Source: Paramecium sonneborni (lineage: Eukaryota > Ciliophora > Oligohymenophorea > Peniculida > Parameciidae). Taken from it: a stretch of DNA of 64,000 nt. The notes under the pieces are model-generated. The model was not told where the DNA came from, searched no databases, and worked only from the letters and a program-made list of their open reading frames with translations. Shown in pieces: positions 50,598 to 62,265 of the stretch. Position 1 is the stretch's first letter. Each line of letters starts with the position of its first letter. Location of the stretch: contig CAJJDN010000161.1 of assembly GCA_905182985.1 (NCBI GenBank), forward strand, positions 4,095 to 68,094, read 5' to 3'. The position numbers and the translations under genes were made by a program.

Positions 50598-50972
50598 TCA
50601 ATTATATGAAGACGATGTTTAGGAGGATGATGAACTAAAATCATAAGTTTTAGATTTTTTTATTTTCTTTTTTATTTTTTTGGAATCTCCTCCATTCATT
50701 TGTGAAATAGGCTTTTTATTTTTTGCCAAATATTGGTACTTTTATTTTTATTATTCTTCTTCTAATTTGATGATTGTATTTGGAAGATACTTCTATTTAT
50801 TTTTGTTCTAGACTCTTGATTGTATTTGATAGTCACTATTATCAGATGATTAAAATAATTCAGATTTGGGTGAATCGAATTCATAAATATCTAATTATGC
50901 TGATAGTGAAGCACATTTATCATAGAGTTTAGCTAAGACTTTATAATACTTAGTTTCACTGACGACTCTCAT
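50598..50972 (-). CDS. Small charged protein, 124 aa, intronless
   Basis: An uninterrupted frame starts MRVVSETKYYKVLAKLYD and ends SSSSSQTSSSYN before TGA 50598-50600. The N-terminal ~35 residues look helical (LAKLYDKCASLSAQ). The rest is rich in Lys, Gln and Ser with basic runs (KKIKKKIKKS), compatible with a nuclear or nucleic-acid-binding protein. No family is recognised. It is convergent with the Wntless-like gene (64 bp between stops) and follows the stomatin-like gene on the same strand. Confidence 0.6.
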
Positions 50973-51160
50973 AATTTGTAAAATTTAATTAATAAGATTA
51001 AATGAGTAAATAAGAACATAAATTTTAGTAAAATCCTTGTATTTATTGAATTAATATAGTAAGAAATAATAAAATTAATAAGAAGAGAAATTGTTGATAT
51101 AATAATTATATAAATATGGATTGAATATTATGATATAGAATGTGAATATTATCAATATCA

Positions 51161-52112
51161 TCAAGCTAACAATCCTTAAGTTATTTAATGCATTAACTTA
51201 TCTTAATTTTTTTCATCAGGTACAAAACAAACCTTAGTTCCATTACTGCCAGCTAATTGTTACAATGTTTCTAAATATCTAACTTACATGGCAGTTTTAG
51301 AATCTAAGAATTCAGATGCTTATCTCATTAACTTAGCTGATTCTACATCTGCTTTAGCACTAATTAATTTGCCTTAAGCTAATCTTTATTCAGTGGCAGC
51401 TGAACCAAGTGCTTATTAAAGATCAGGAGATAATTAGATGTCTTTCATATATATATTATCAATTAAAACACCCCTATAAAAATATTTATTATTCTATATA
51501 CCAATCTTTTACATATTCATCTACCTGATCTTCAATTTAATCTGCAACCTCCTATCTTTTCTCTAGTAAATCTTAAAGTACAAACGATCCTACTGTGTTT
51601 TTTAAAACTGCATAAGTAATTTAACGAACTGCTTAATCGTAGTTCTCCACTCTATAAACTGCAAATCTAGATGTTTTGATTCTATAATATACTGATGCAT
51701 CTATAGAAATTGTTACATTATCTTTTGTCATTACAGACTATATAAATTATATATAATAGAATATACCTATCTATCTAAATCAATAACTGTTATTCTTAAA
51801 TCTAATTATTCTAATGTATCTGTACATGGATTAACATAATGTAATCCTGGTCTAACTACTTTTATATGTCTTCCAAATCTTTTGAATAATCCTTCAGTAC
51901 CTATAACATAATCTATATAATTATTAACCTTGTTCTACTTCTTAATATGGATAATTAACACACATACAAAATATACATGGAATCCATGTCCTTAAACAAC
52001 CAAAACATTCACCTAAACAATATTAACATTTTGCATATGCAATCATTGTTTAGTTATCTTAGAATTCAGGAACTTCTAAATGAGCAATCTTTCTTCGTGA
52101 ATGAGCATTCAT
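51161..52112 (-). CDS. Stomatin/SPFH-domain protein, 288 aa
   Basis: Three introns (28, 29 and 28 nt) yield an exact 288-aa frame from MNAHSRRKIAHLEVPEF to DKLMHQITQGLLA (TGA 51161-51163). A hydrophobic Cys-rich membrane anchor (CLRTWIPCIFCMCVNY) precedes the band-7 core: GLFKRFGRHIKVVRPGLHYV, LDLRITVIDLDRQSVMTKDN, VTISIDASVYYRI, NYDQAVRQITYAVLKNTVG. A coiled region follows (TEQRLAQGKLISAKADVESA), then YLETLQQLAGSNGTKVCFVP, the typical stomatin end. These proteins oligomerise on the inner membrane leaflet and scaffold channels. The start is clear, and only 34 bp separate it from the divergent cyclase start. Confidence 0.92.
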
Positions 52113-52146
52113 ATTTTATTCAATTTATTAATATTAAAAATCAAAT
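52113..52146. promoter_or_regulatory. 34-bp divergent intergenic (shared promoter)
   Basis: Only 34 bp lie between the start codons of the stomatin-like gene (minus) and the guanylyl cyclase gene (plus). Both 5' UTRs and core promoters must be contained in, or overlap, this stretch and the first codons. No named element is visible in this AT-rich DNA. Confidence 0.6.
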
Positions 52147-55100
52147 ATGAATTATAACCACCATCAAATTATCGAAAAATGGTTATTAAGATTTAGAAAA
52201 TGTCTATCTCTTTGTTATCCAGAAGATTCCTAACTAATTACTATGGAATTAAATAAAGGAAGTGTTCAATTACTCAGTGTTCCCTAAGATAAAAATATTT
52301 TTAACACGCGTAAATATACAGTATATATTCACATCTATCATCTATTCATTAGTTCCTAAATTTCCTCCCTAAAACTCTATTCACAGGATTAGTGAGATTT
52401 GGAAACATCTATCTATTAGTAATTTCATTAATTATGCTAATTGATCCAACTCTCTCACCTTTTTACCGTTGGATTACTATTTTCCCTGTTGGAATCAGTG
52501 TTTTACTCTATCTTTTTATTGAATTTCTTCTTGATATTCGTAGATAAAGTCATGATCATAAAATTAATATGTAAACTACTTCTAGAGGAGCAAAAGATGG
52601 TTCCATCGAAACTGTTAAATGGAGTGATATTCAAATTGGAGATATTTTATATCTAATCAAAGGAGATATTGTTCCTGCTGATATTATTCTTTTAGATACT
52701 GGATAAGTTAGAGATCGAGAAGCCATTTGTATGGTTGATACTTAATATTATGATGGCAAATCAACTCTAACCAAAAAAAAGTCATCCTATCTAACTTAAT
52801 TAATTGTACTTAGAACTAGATTAAAGAATCAATTTCCTGAATATAGAAAAATGCTAACAGGAAAACTAGAATATCAAGCGCCCAATGGAAATACATAAAA
52901 GTTTCATGCCAGATTAAAATTAAAAAAAGATCCCAAAAATGAAGAATTAACTATCGATAATTTTATTCCTAAAGGAACTAAAATTAAATAAACATCCTGG
53001 TTGTTTGGACTAGCTATCTATGTTGGTTAAAACACTAAAACTATGCAAAGCAGTAATTACGGAGCTTTAAAAAAGAGTTTTGAAGAAAAATAATGTAATT
53101 TCTATTCATTTCTTATGGCATGTTTATCATTATTTTTCACTCTCATATCAATAATTGTACTCTTGGCAAGATCAGACGAAATGAGCTTTGCTCTAATCAT
53201 TGATAATTATACTACTAATGGTATGAAAGTATTTTAATTGGCAATATTGTATGCTTAACTAATTCCAGCAACTTTATATTTATTATTCGACATAGTAAAC
53301 TTCATTTCTTTATTTAAATTCGAAATAAATTAAATAGAAGAAAACATAGTGAAATACGTGAAGATAAATTCATCAAATAATTTATGTGATTTAGGACATG
53401 TTGATTACATGTTAATAGATAAGACAGGAACATTGACTACATCTTATTACAAATTAGATAATCTATTATTTGGTTAATTAGCTTTCAGTCTTAATTATGA
53501 TTAGCTTTAATTAACATTAAATTAAAAGTCAGCAAAATAAGATGACTTGGATGATCCAATAAAATTTGCCAGTATAAATGATAATAATGAATATTTGATT
53601 CCATATGAGTATGATAAGAAGAGTAGTCATACAACAGAAGTTTAACCAAGTGGCAAATTATTATTAAAGAGTGTTAAGACTTCTAATAATCATCCAGTAT
53701 TTAACCAAATTACTGCCTAAACATAAAATAAAAGATAGACATTTGTTAATATGGATGTGTAACACTAATAACAATTTTAAGATTATTCATAAACAAGAAT
53801 GTTTTTACCATAACCAAAATAAAGAAATAGTCCAGGGAATAACAATGACGAATTTATGCAATTAGTTAATTAATTGAAAATCAGTTCTCCATAAAAGGAG
53901 TACTTATTAACTAAGGACATAAATACATTATATTATGATGCTTTTTTAAAATGTTTGATGTTGTGTCATGAAGCCAGACCAGTATTTGGAGCAGATTCTA
54001 TTACATATGAATCATTTTCAAAGAATGAAGAGATATCCTTGACATTTGCTCGTTCTTGTGGTTATTCTTTAGAAAACTTGAATAAATTTGATAGTCCTGA
54101 TATGTACTTATGCAAAGTTAGGGGAGATTCAATTTGGTATCAAATACTAGGATTAAATTTGTTTACATATAATAGAAATTTAAATTCAGTTGTCATCTAA
54201 ATACCAATTACAATGGATTTAGAATTAGGATAGGAGCATGAGGCTCTGAATTAATTATGTGGTGAAGGATCTAAGAATAAATCATTGTTGATTTGTAAAG
54301 GAGATTATGAAGCCATAAAATTAAAATTATAATTAAATCATAAAGAAAGAGAAGAATTGGATGCTTATATCTAATAATATAAAATGAGAGGAATTAGAAT
54401 GATTGTTTATGCAACTAAAGTATTGACCGAAAAAGAAACCGAAAATTACAAACAGCAATTCAATTTGTTACATAGTTCATTGACAAATTAAGATAGTTTA
54501 CTAGAGGAACTTGCTATAGAATATGAAAAGGAATTAAGTTTATTGGGAATGATAGGATTTAAAGAAGAATTAAAGAATGATGCCTTAGATTTTATTAAGA
54601 CTGTTAAAGAATGCAATATTAATATTTGGTTACTTAGTGGAGATTAAGAAGCATAAACTATTAGTTGTGCTTAAGCTTTGGAAATGACTGAAACTTCTAA
54701 ATATTTGAGAATCGTTGCTACAGATAAGGAATAGATTTGGTTATAAATAAATACTGCTATTGGCTAAATTTAAAGTGAATTACAAAAAATATAAGAAAAG
54801 TAATAAAGTATATTGCAAGAAAAGTAATAAGAAAAAAATTCATAATTATAGTCATAAAGTAGAAGTATGATTAAATCAAGCGTAACTTTATTTGAAGGAG
54901 CTTCATATTAATAAATATTATAATTTGTTTTGGTTGTTAATGGATATTCTTTATCATAAATAAGTTAATCTGCAGATTTAATGAGTCATTTTCGATTTTT
55001 AGCATGTGTTTGTAAGAATATGATAGGATTTAATATGAATCCACAATAAAAAGAATTAGCATGTATAATAATTAAGGATTATTTTCCAAATAAACCTACA

Positions 55101-58100
55101 ATTCTTGGGGTTGGAGATGGTTATAATGATGCTTTAATGATGTAAGCTTCACATATAAGTATTGAAATAATAAATAGCAAATTAAATCATATATATCCTT
55201 AAGTAAATGCAGGAGATATAAGTGTGAATACATTAAAAGAGATAAAGGTGTTATTATTATAAAAGTGTAAATTGCATTCAGAGCGCATCTCATCTATGAT
55301 AATATATTTATTTTATTGTTCGGGGTTTTTAGGAATGACATTGTTTTTTTTTAATTGGTTTTGCTAATTTACAGCAACATCCTTACATGATTCGATGACA
55401 GTGTTTTTATTCATATTTTTATATGTTACTCCAAATGCTTTAGTAATAGGATTGGCTGACTTATAGACAATGCCTCAAGTAAACAGTTAGATTCCAACAT
55501 TGTATGTAGATGGTTAAATTAGAACAAGAAGATTTGGGTTTTATTATTTGATAGAATCCTTTTTAGAATCATTTTTATCAGCAGCATTTACTTTTTATAC
55601 ATGTACATATATGGTAAACTATGCTTGGACAAATGATGGACATTAGAGTGATTTACAAATGGTAGCAACAAGCATTATTTATGTAATAATTACAGTTTCA
55701 TGCCTAAAAGTATTATTTAGATTAATTTAACATAATGTACATATAGTAGTAATTATATCTTTATTAACTTTTGGATTGTTGGTTGGTTTTGTATTTGTAA
55801 ATTATAGAGGAGAATTTAGTCAATTCGATTATTAAGAGTTGACTTATTAATTATTCACTCGTTTTAACAGTATAGTAGCTATGATATTTTGTTTATTTGG
55901 ATGTTATTTTATAAATTACTTCCTTCACGATTTTATCAAATTAAATTAATTTCCAACAGTTTATGAATAGTTTGCATTTATAAATAAGGATGGAATATAA
56001 TGGGAAGATTTAACACATAAAGAAATATTAAATTAGTGTTTAGATCAACATTTGTAAATATATTATTTAATATAGAAATGTTTCAACGATAATTTAGAAT
56101 GTGTTTATAGACTGTACTATAACTTCTCCATACATATCAGAAATGTTAAATCCTGGTGATACAAAAGTGACTGAAATGAAACTAAAAGGTTTAACTTTAG
56201 AAATGAAAGAATTAGTTCTAGAATAAAAGTTTCTAGCTCATAGATTAAGTTAATCTTTGAATCATCTACGCTTTTTCTTATGTATCTTATTGCTTTATTT
56301 CATTGCTTATTGTTTAACAGATTTCTTTATAAATGATCTTAGAGTATTTACTGGAGTTTATTATTTAATAATCTTTGGTATTGTATTCTTAATTCTATTA
56401 TTTTCATGCTCATCTATAATGGAATAAGAATATTATACTTATTCACATTTAACAGTGCTTATTATTTTTGGTATGAAGATTGCTGTTGATTGGTTATCTG
56501 ATGATTTAACTATTACTTTATCAGCAACACTTGTAATATTGTTTAGTACATTTAATACAATGAATATGACAGTGATTCCTATAATGTTGTACAATATTTG
56601 TTATTTAATTTAATTAATAGTCAGAATAATAATAATAGTTATTTAATCCGATTTAAATACATCAAAGGCTACTTATTCATAGAGTAGAATATCTGTTTAT
56701 GCTGCTAGCACTTAAATATTATTGGTGATTAGTATTACAATAAGATTTCTATTTACATATTATAAATCTATAAAACATAGAAGAAATGACTATTTAGCTA
56801 AGTATTCAATAGAATAAGATAATATGACAGCATAAGATATTTTGAGTATATTAGTACCAAGATTTGTTAGATAATAAATATCAACTGGAATATATTCAAT
56901 GTAATAAGCTTAAGATGATGTTTCTATCTTATTTGCTTATATATGTGATTTTGATACAATAATGAAGGAAGAAGGTAAGAATGTAGTATTAATGTTGGAT
57001 TAATTATTCAGACTATATGATAATTTATGTATTTAACATGGAGTTTAAAAGATTGAAACAGTTGGATATACTTATATGGCTGCAACTGGAATTAAAGCTT
57101 GTGAATAGAATATGACAGCGCATGTGATAAGAACTGAAAAAACTATGAGGTTAGTGAATATGGCATTTGATATGATGGAATAAGTACAAGGAAGAAAATA
57201 TGGAAAAGGTAATTAAATAGAAATGAAAATCGGAATTCATGTAGGAAGAGTAATAGCTGGAGTAATAGGACATCATAAACCCTAATTTTCATTAATAGGA
57301 GATCCAGTTAATTAAACAAGTAGAGTTGGTTCCACAGGAGATACAGGAGCAATTACATTAAGTGAATAAGCTTTCAAATAAGCGAGACATGGAATCAAAT
57401 ACTATTCGAAAAAGTAGAAGGAAGCTAAAGGATTAGGAATTATAGATACTTATTAAGTTTATAAGACAAAACCAATTGGTTATTAGATACCTAAAGCATT
57501 TTTGCTTTGGTAGAATTGTACTAAAATTGTTGTAAAAGATATGAGATAATAAAGAAGTCAGAGATAGATTGTACCAAAGAAAAAGGGCTAATTCTTATCT
57601 CAGCTACACAATTCAATTTATTAAGATAATATGAAATAATCAAATAAATTAGAAATATCTCCTAGAGCTCCTTAAACAGTTTAATTTTTGATGCCTTAGA
57701 ATTCACCTTAAGAACCAGAGAATAAATCAAAATTAAGTCTGCCTATGCAACCATCTGAAGCTATTTTAACAGATGAATCAATGTTAATTGCAAATGAACA
57801 GGAGGAAAAAGATAAATTAGATTTAATAAAACCAAATCTAATATTAGAAATACCTGAGAATGAGATTAAGATCAATTTTAATTAAATATTAAAAGAACAA
57901 AATCTTGATGAATCAAAGATAGGTATGATATTTTTATGGTTCACTTATTTTGTAATTACCTTACTTTCGGTTATAGTTCGAAAATTATTCGAATACGATC
58001 TACTTATTTTTGTTTTAAGAGTATTAGATTATTTTATAAATTAGGCTATATTTCTAATCTTAGTAATAGTACTATTTCCAATATTATCCAAAGCATATAG

Positions 58101-59205
58101 ATAGGTATTCGTCAATTTTATGTATTATCTATTATTAATTTATGCTGTCTTTACAGTTTTATTCTAGGCTTATTTAACTGATAATTGGGAAGTAGCAATG
58201 ATTTGTCTTTTAGAAGTATTATATATAATGATTGTTACATGCTAATTGAAAATGTTCACCTTTTTTTAAATCATAATTTATATGTTCATAATGCTTACAT
58301 TTTTCTTAGCATTTTATATCGCATCAGATTTAGTAACTCATTTTGCAATATTTTATATTTGTTGTTGTATGCTAATACTACTTCTTGGATATTATTTAGC
58401 AATGAGTGAATAAATATAGATGTTTAATAATTTATAAATAAATGAGGAAAAGAAAGTTAAACAAATTAATTTGGTTAGTTAATTATTACCTATGCATTCA
58501 TATTTGAAAATGAAAAATAGTTCGATTTATGACAAAAGTGATTTTATTGATGAATTCGATGATGTAACACTCTTATTTGCAGATATCAAAGGATTTACAG
58601 AATATTCGCATACTCAAACACCTGAAGGAGTTGTTACAATGCTTAGAAATCTATTTACAGAATTCGATAAATTATGTTAAAAATATTATGTATATAAAAT
58701 GTATACAATTGGTGACTGTTATGTTGTTATGGGATTTACTAATAGTGCTAAAAGAAATGTAAATATATATATATTATATTATTTTATAGCCTATTTAAGA
58801 AGCCATTAATACTGTTAAAATGGGATTCTAAATGGTTGATATTATAATGTAAGTTAGATTGAAAATTAAATTTGATAAACTTAATATGAGAATAGGTATT
58901 CATACTGGATAAGTTACAGGAGGTATTATTGGAACTGATATAGTCAGATATGATATTTATGGTAAAGATGTATCTATTGCAAATAAAATGGAAAGCAGTG
59001 GAGAAGAAGGAAGAGTGTAAGTTTCATAAACTACAAAATAAATGATAGAAAGAGCAGAAAAACATCCATTTAAATTTAAATTCCATCATGTATTCATTTC
59101 TATTACTGTTAGGATGTTGATTTAAGTAAATTTAATATGACCACTAAAGGATATTTAGTAGAATGGGAGAAAACAAGAGATGAAGTCAGTTTAGAATAAT
59201 TCTGA
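52147..59205 (+). CDS. Guanylyl cyclase with N-terminal P4-ATPase-like domain
   Basis: 2316 aa after four introns (32 nt at 52321-52352, then 22, 31 and 23 nt). The N-terminal half is a P4-ATPase-like domain: FLNFLPKTLFTGLVRFGNIY entry, phosphorylation motif DKTGTLT (D414), hinge GDGYNDALMM (~979), ~10 membrane segments. The actuator motif is DGKS (192-195) where flippases have DGET. Two six-segment membrane sets follow, each before a class III cyclase domain. C1 (~1575-1790) has Tyr instead of the first metal Asp (LFAYICDFD), GYTYM instead of GDAYM, but keeps VNQTSR. C2 (~2120-2300) has both metal aspartates (LFADIKGF D2128; IGDCY D2172). The architecture is that described for ciliate and apicomplexan guanylyl cyclases; it makes cGMP for motility and exocytosis signalling. 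It ends DEVSLEQF, TGA 59203-59205. Confidence 0.95.
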
Positions 59206-59563
59206 TACTTAAATATTTAAAATTATTATTATTTTCATATTTTCTGATTGTTATTTTATAATGATTATTATCTTATCCATTTTTATTTCATTCCTACCAA
59301 TCAAATTATATCTACACTTATCCATTCTAACTTTCAAATTCTATCCAACTACTTTCTATCTTTTTATTCATTCTCTTTTATTAACTCTTTTCTCTTCTAT
59401 AACACATTCTTATCATAAATCTATCATTACCTTTATTCCAATCTATTATTCTACTTTTTTTTACAATAAAATAAAATTAAAATAAAAGAAGAAGGACAAA
59501 ATATCCTCTATATTATTAGAAATTGTATTCAATTTATTTAATCTTTATAAAACTATTAAAAAT
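59206..59563. other. Convergent intergenic, pyrimidine-rich on plus strand
   Basis: About 360 bp between the stops of the cyclase gene and histone H4. The plus strand is strongly T/C-biased from 59270 to 59460. The open frame there is low-complexity hydrophobic and probably not a gene. On the minus strand a 42-codon purine-rich frame (MIRMCYRREKSQQKRMNKKI) also exists. Neither is supported. Confidence 0.4.
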
Positions 59564-59872
59564 TCATGCACCAAACCCATAAAGAGTTCTTCCTTATCTC
59601 TTTAATGAGTAAACAACATCCATTACTGTAACAGTCTTTCTTCTTGCATGCTCTGTGTATGTAATTGCATCTCTTACAACATTCTCTAAGAAACTCTTTA
59701 AAACATTTCTTGAATCATCATAAAGAAATGATGAAATTCTTTTTACTCCTCCTCTTCTTGCTAATCTTCTAATTGCTGGCTTTGTTATTCCTTCTATTGA
59801 AGCCTTATTTGGTTTTCTTGCATGTCTCTTTGCACTCACTTTCCCTATACCTTTTCCTGATTTTCCTGCCAT
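59564..59872 (-). CDS. Histone H4
   Basis: 102 aa, intronless, from [20 protein letters not shown] to TLYGFGA (TGA 59564-59566). The fold core is highly conserved ([55 protein letters not shown]). The conserved Gln after SLKR is TAA, which proves the ciliate code. The N-terminal tail is two residues shorter than usual at the R3/G4 position. The acetylatable lysines equivalent to K5, K8, K12 and K16 remain. Ala replaces Arg before K20 (HARK), and the C-terminal Gly is Ala. It packages DNA as the H3-H4 tetramer partner. The PTB-like gene ends 89 bp upstream on the same strand. Confidence 0.98.
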
Positions 59873-59960
59873 CTTCTTATTAATTTATTTTAAATTTAGG
59901 AAATTAAATTAGGAGCTTGTATATTTTTATTTTTAATCCGAATATTCATAAATCAACCAA

Positions 59961-62074
59961 TCATAATTTTTGTTTAGAAAAGTTTATTTATATAGGTCTA
60001 TTTCAATTTTATCATATAAATACTTTCCATCTATTTCGATACCATTCATGTTGGCTAAAACTGTAAGGGCTACTTCGGTACTTAGATACTTAATAATGGA
60101 TAAGTATTTATTTCCAGTTGTCAAAATTCTTAATAAAAGTAATAATTACTTTAGAGCTTTGATTTAACCAAAATCTTGCATAAATTATTACATAACTTAA
60201 GTTTAACAAGAGTTTTTGGTTAAATTAGAGATTTAAATTGTATCACAAGGGGGAGCAAGAGTATAAGTAGAATCAGGTTTAATACGATGAGTATCTTCGC
60301 TTCCTTAAAAATATTCTTCTTATGTTTTAATATCAAAAACAATCTCTCCAGGTTTTGTAGGCTATGTTTTTAAAGAGATTTCTTCATAATTAGAGAAGAA
60401 GATCTATTTATTACAATATTATACCTTAATTGATTATCCATAAAACATGATATCATTTAGAGATTCTTTAGCAATAGCTGCATGTTCTGACATTATATAT
60501 TATATTAAGCAACTGGATCTTTCTTTTAAAAATATCATTTTGTCAATATTTCCGTAAATGCTAAAAATATTATATAACATAGTTGATGTTACAACCTTTT
60601 TATCAAACCATCTTGCATAAATTACTTTAGATTTACGAGCATCTAAAATATAATTAAGAATTTATTTACTTTTTAAGAATTATTAATTGATATTATGATC
60701 TATTTTTTCAGGCTATTTTTAAATAGTTTAACTTTTTGATGTTGGTTATTATATTGATCTCTAAATTTTTCCTTTGCTAATTAATTAATCTATATTGTCA
60801 ACACTTCTAAAAGATTATTCAATTGTATTTTTTTATGTTTATTTTTCTACTTCAATAGCTACTTTATTATCAACTTTATCAAATAACATATCTTAATTTA
60901 ATTTCTTAAAAACCTACTATTTATCTTTTTCACTAAATCCTTAATTTTAATCAACAAATTTAAATAATTCATTATTTATATCTTCATCATCATCATCAGA
61001 TTATTCATTTAATAATTAATTTTCAAATTAATTTGAATCATCTTCTTCATTTTCTGAATCTCTCAAACCTAATCCATTAAAATTCAATTCATCAACTTTA
61101 TTGACACTTCTGCCATCACTTTGATATATGTTTTAAATTTGCATTTAATCTATAAGTTTATCTTAACTATGAAACATAACATCTTTAGTAATATCACTTT
61201 CATGATAACTTTAAATGAATTCAATTTGATCACCATTTTTAATTTTTTTATCATTTGGTAATGTTAATTTCTTTATATTTGATCTTCCATTTTTACTAGA
61301 TTCTAAACTTATAGATTTCTATTCATCTTATTAATTAAATCCCTATAAAAAATTTTAATAATTATCTGTAACATTCTAGAATGTTTATTAAAAGTCATTA
61401 ATATCTTTTAAAATTGATTGTTATTTTTCGATTTAATTTAATAAATCTGTTGATTATTATAGTGGAGTTGCAAAACCTTCAACACATACTTGTTACAACT
61501 AACCCATCAAAGAGTTTATTTATTGAATTTATTATGACATTTGATTTTAAAACTACATTTGGAATTATAAAAATTAAAAATTTTATTAAGGTAATGTTTA
61601 CACAAGCTTTTAAGATTAAGAAGATTAATTTATTTCATTTGGTGGAGATTATTATTATTATTCTTTTTATTTTTACCTCAATAGCGTATAATCTAACATA
61701 ATTTTAAAATATCAAATTACCAACACCTCCAGTGTTATTTTCTTAGAATGTTATTATAGTTAATTTACTTGCATAGACATTCATTAACAATGTTTGATCG
61801 TCACAGAAATATTTGTCATTCATTTAAATTCTTGCCTTTAAAGCTGATTCTGCATTATCATATTCAATAAATGTTTTCCAAGTAAGAGATCTTTCGAATA
61901 TGAGCATCTATTCATATATTTAAAAGTAATAATTACTCTTTATATTGTACCAAAAGGACTAAAAACTTTAAAATATTTATCATGTCCCAAAGTTTTATTT
62001 GCTTTATTTGTAATGACTACTAAAATTACATTTGTAAGAGGAGTATCAGAATTTCTATCGATTTAAGAATTCAT
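59961..62074 (-). CDS. PTB/hnRNP-L-like RNA-binding protein with Gln-rich linker
   Basis: It starts MNSQIDRNSDTPLTNVILVV and ends EIDGKPIQINFSKQKL before TGA 59961-59963. There are at least four tiny introns (28-29 nt near the 5' end, 27 nt near 60650, 26 nt near 60000). Three RRM-like domains are visible: LTNVILVV...FKVFSPFGTIQ with WKTFIEYDNAESALKA; KVIYARWFDKKVVTSTMLYN, IFSIYGNIDKM and SSCLIQYIMSEHAAIAK; TIQISNLT, FMQDFGQIKAL, ANMNGIEIDGKPIQI. Between the first and second lies a ~300-residue linker, first Gln-rich (FQMQFQNQMSQQIQQ), then acidic (DDDDEDINNEL). Spacing and the NPYG-like RRM style fit the PTB/hnRNP-L family, which regulates splicing and mRNA. The plus-strand open frame at 61414-61701 is antisense to the Gln-rich part. 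Confidence 0.8.
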
Positions 62075-62265
62075 ATTTAGATTTAAAGATTTATAAATAT
62101 TTATTTTTTTATTAAATATTTACTTATACATTATTAAGTAAAATAGATATATATTCATTTGATTCCAATCAAATTAAAACAGAACACAACGAAATATTCT
62201 AATAAAAATGCTCTTATTTATTATTTTCTATACTATTTACATTATTTAAAATAATTTTATTAATA

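Noticed and set aside
59261..59485. Plus-strand 74-aa hydrophobic ORF between the cyclase and H4
   Set aside because: Low-complexity T/C-rich DNA, no start context or homology sense, and it sits in a convergent 3' intergenic region.
59564..60000. Possible read-through from the PTB-like gene into H4
   Set aside because: One minus-strand frame stays open from the PTB gene into the H4 ATG. However, a 26-nt intron gives a canonical RRM end and a TGA at 59961, so the openness is a by-product of having only one stop codon.
61414..61701. Plus-strand hydrophobic ORF of 95 aa
   Set aside because: It is the complement of the Gln-rich linker of the PTB-like protein; complementing TAA/CAA-rich DNA gives Leu/Ile/Phe-rich frames.
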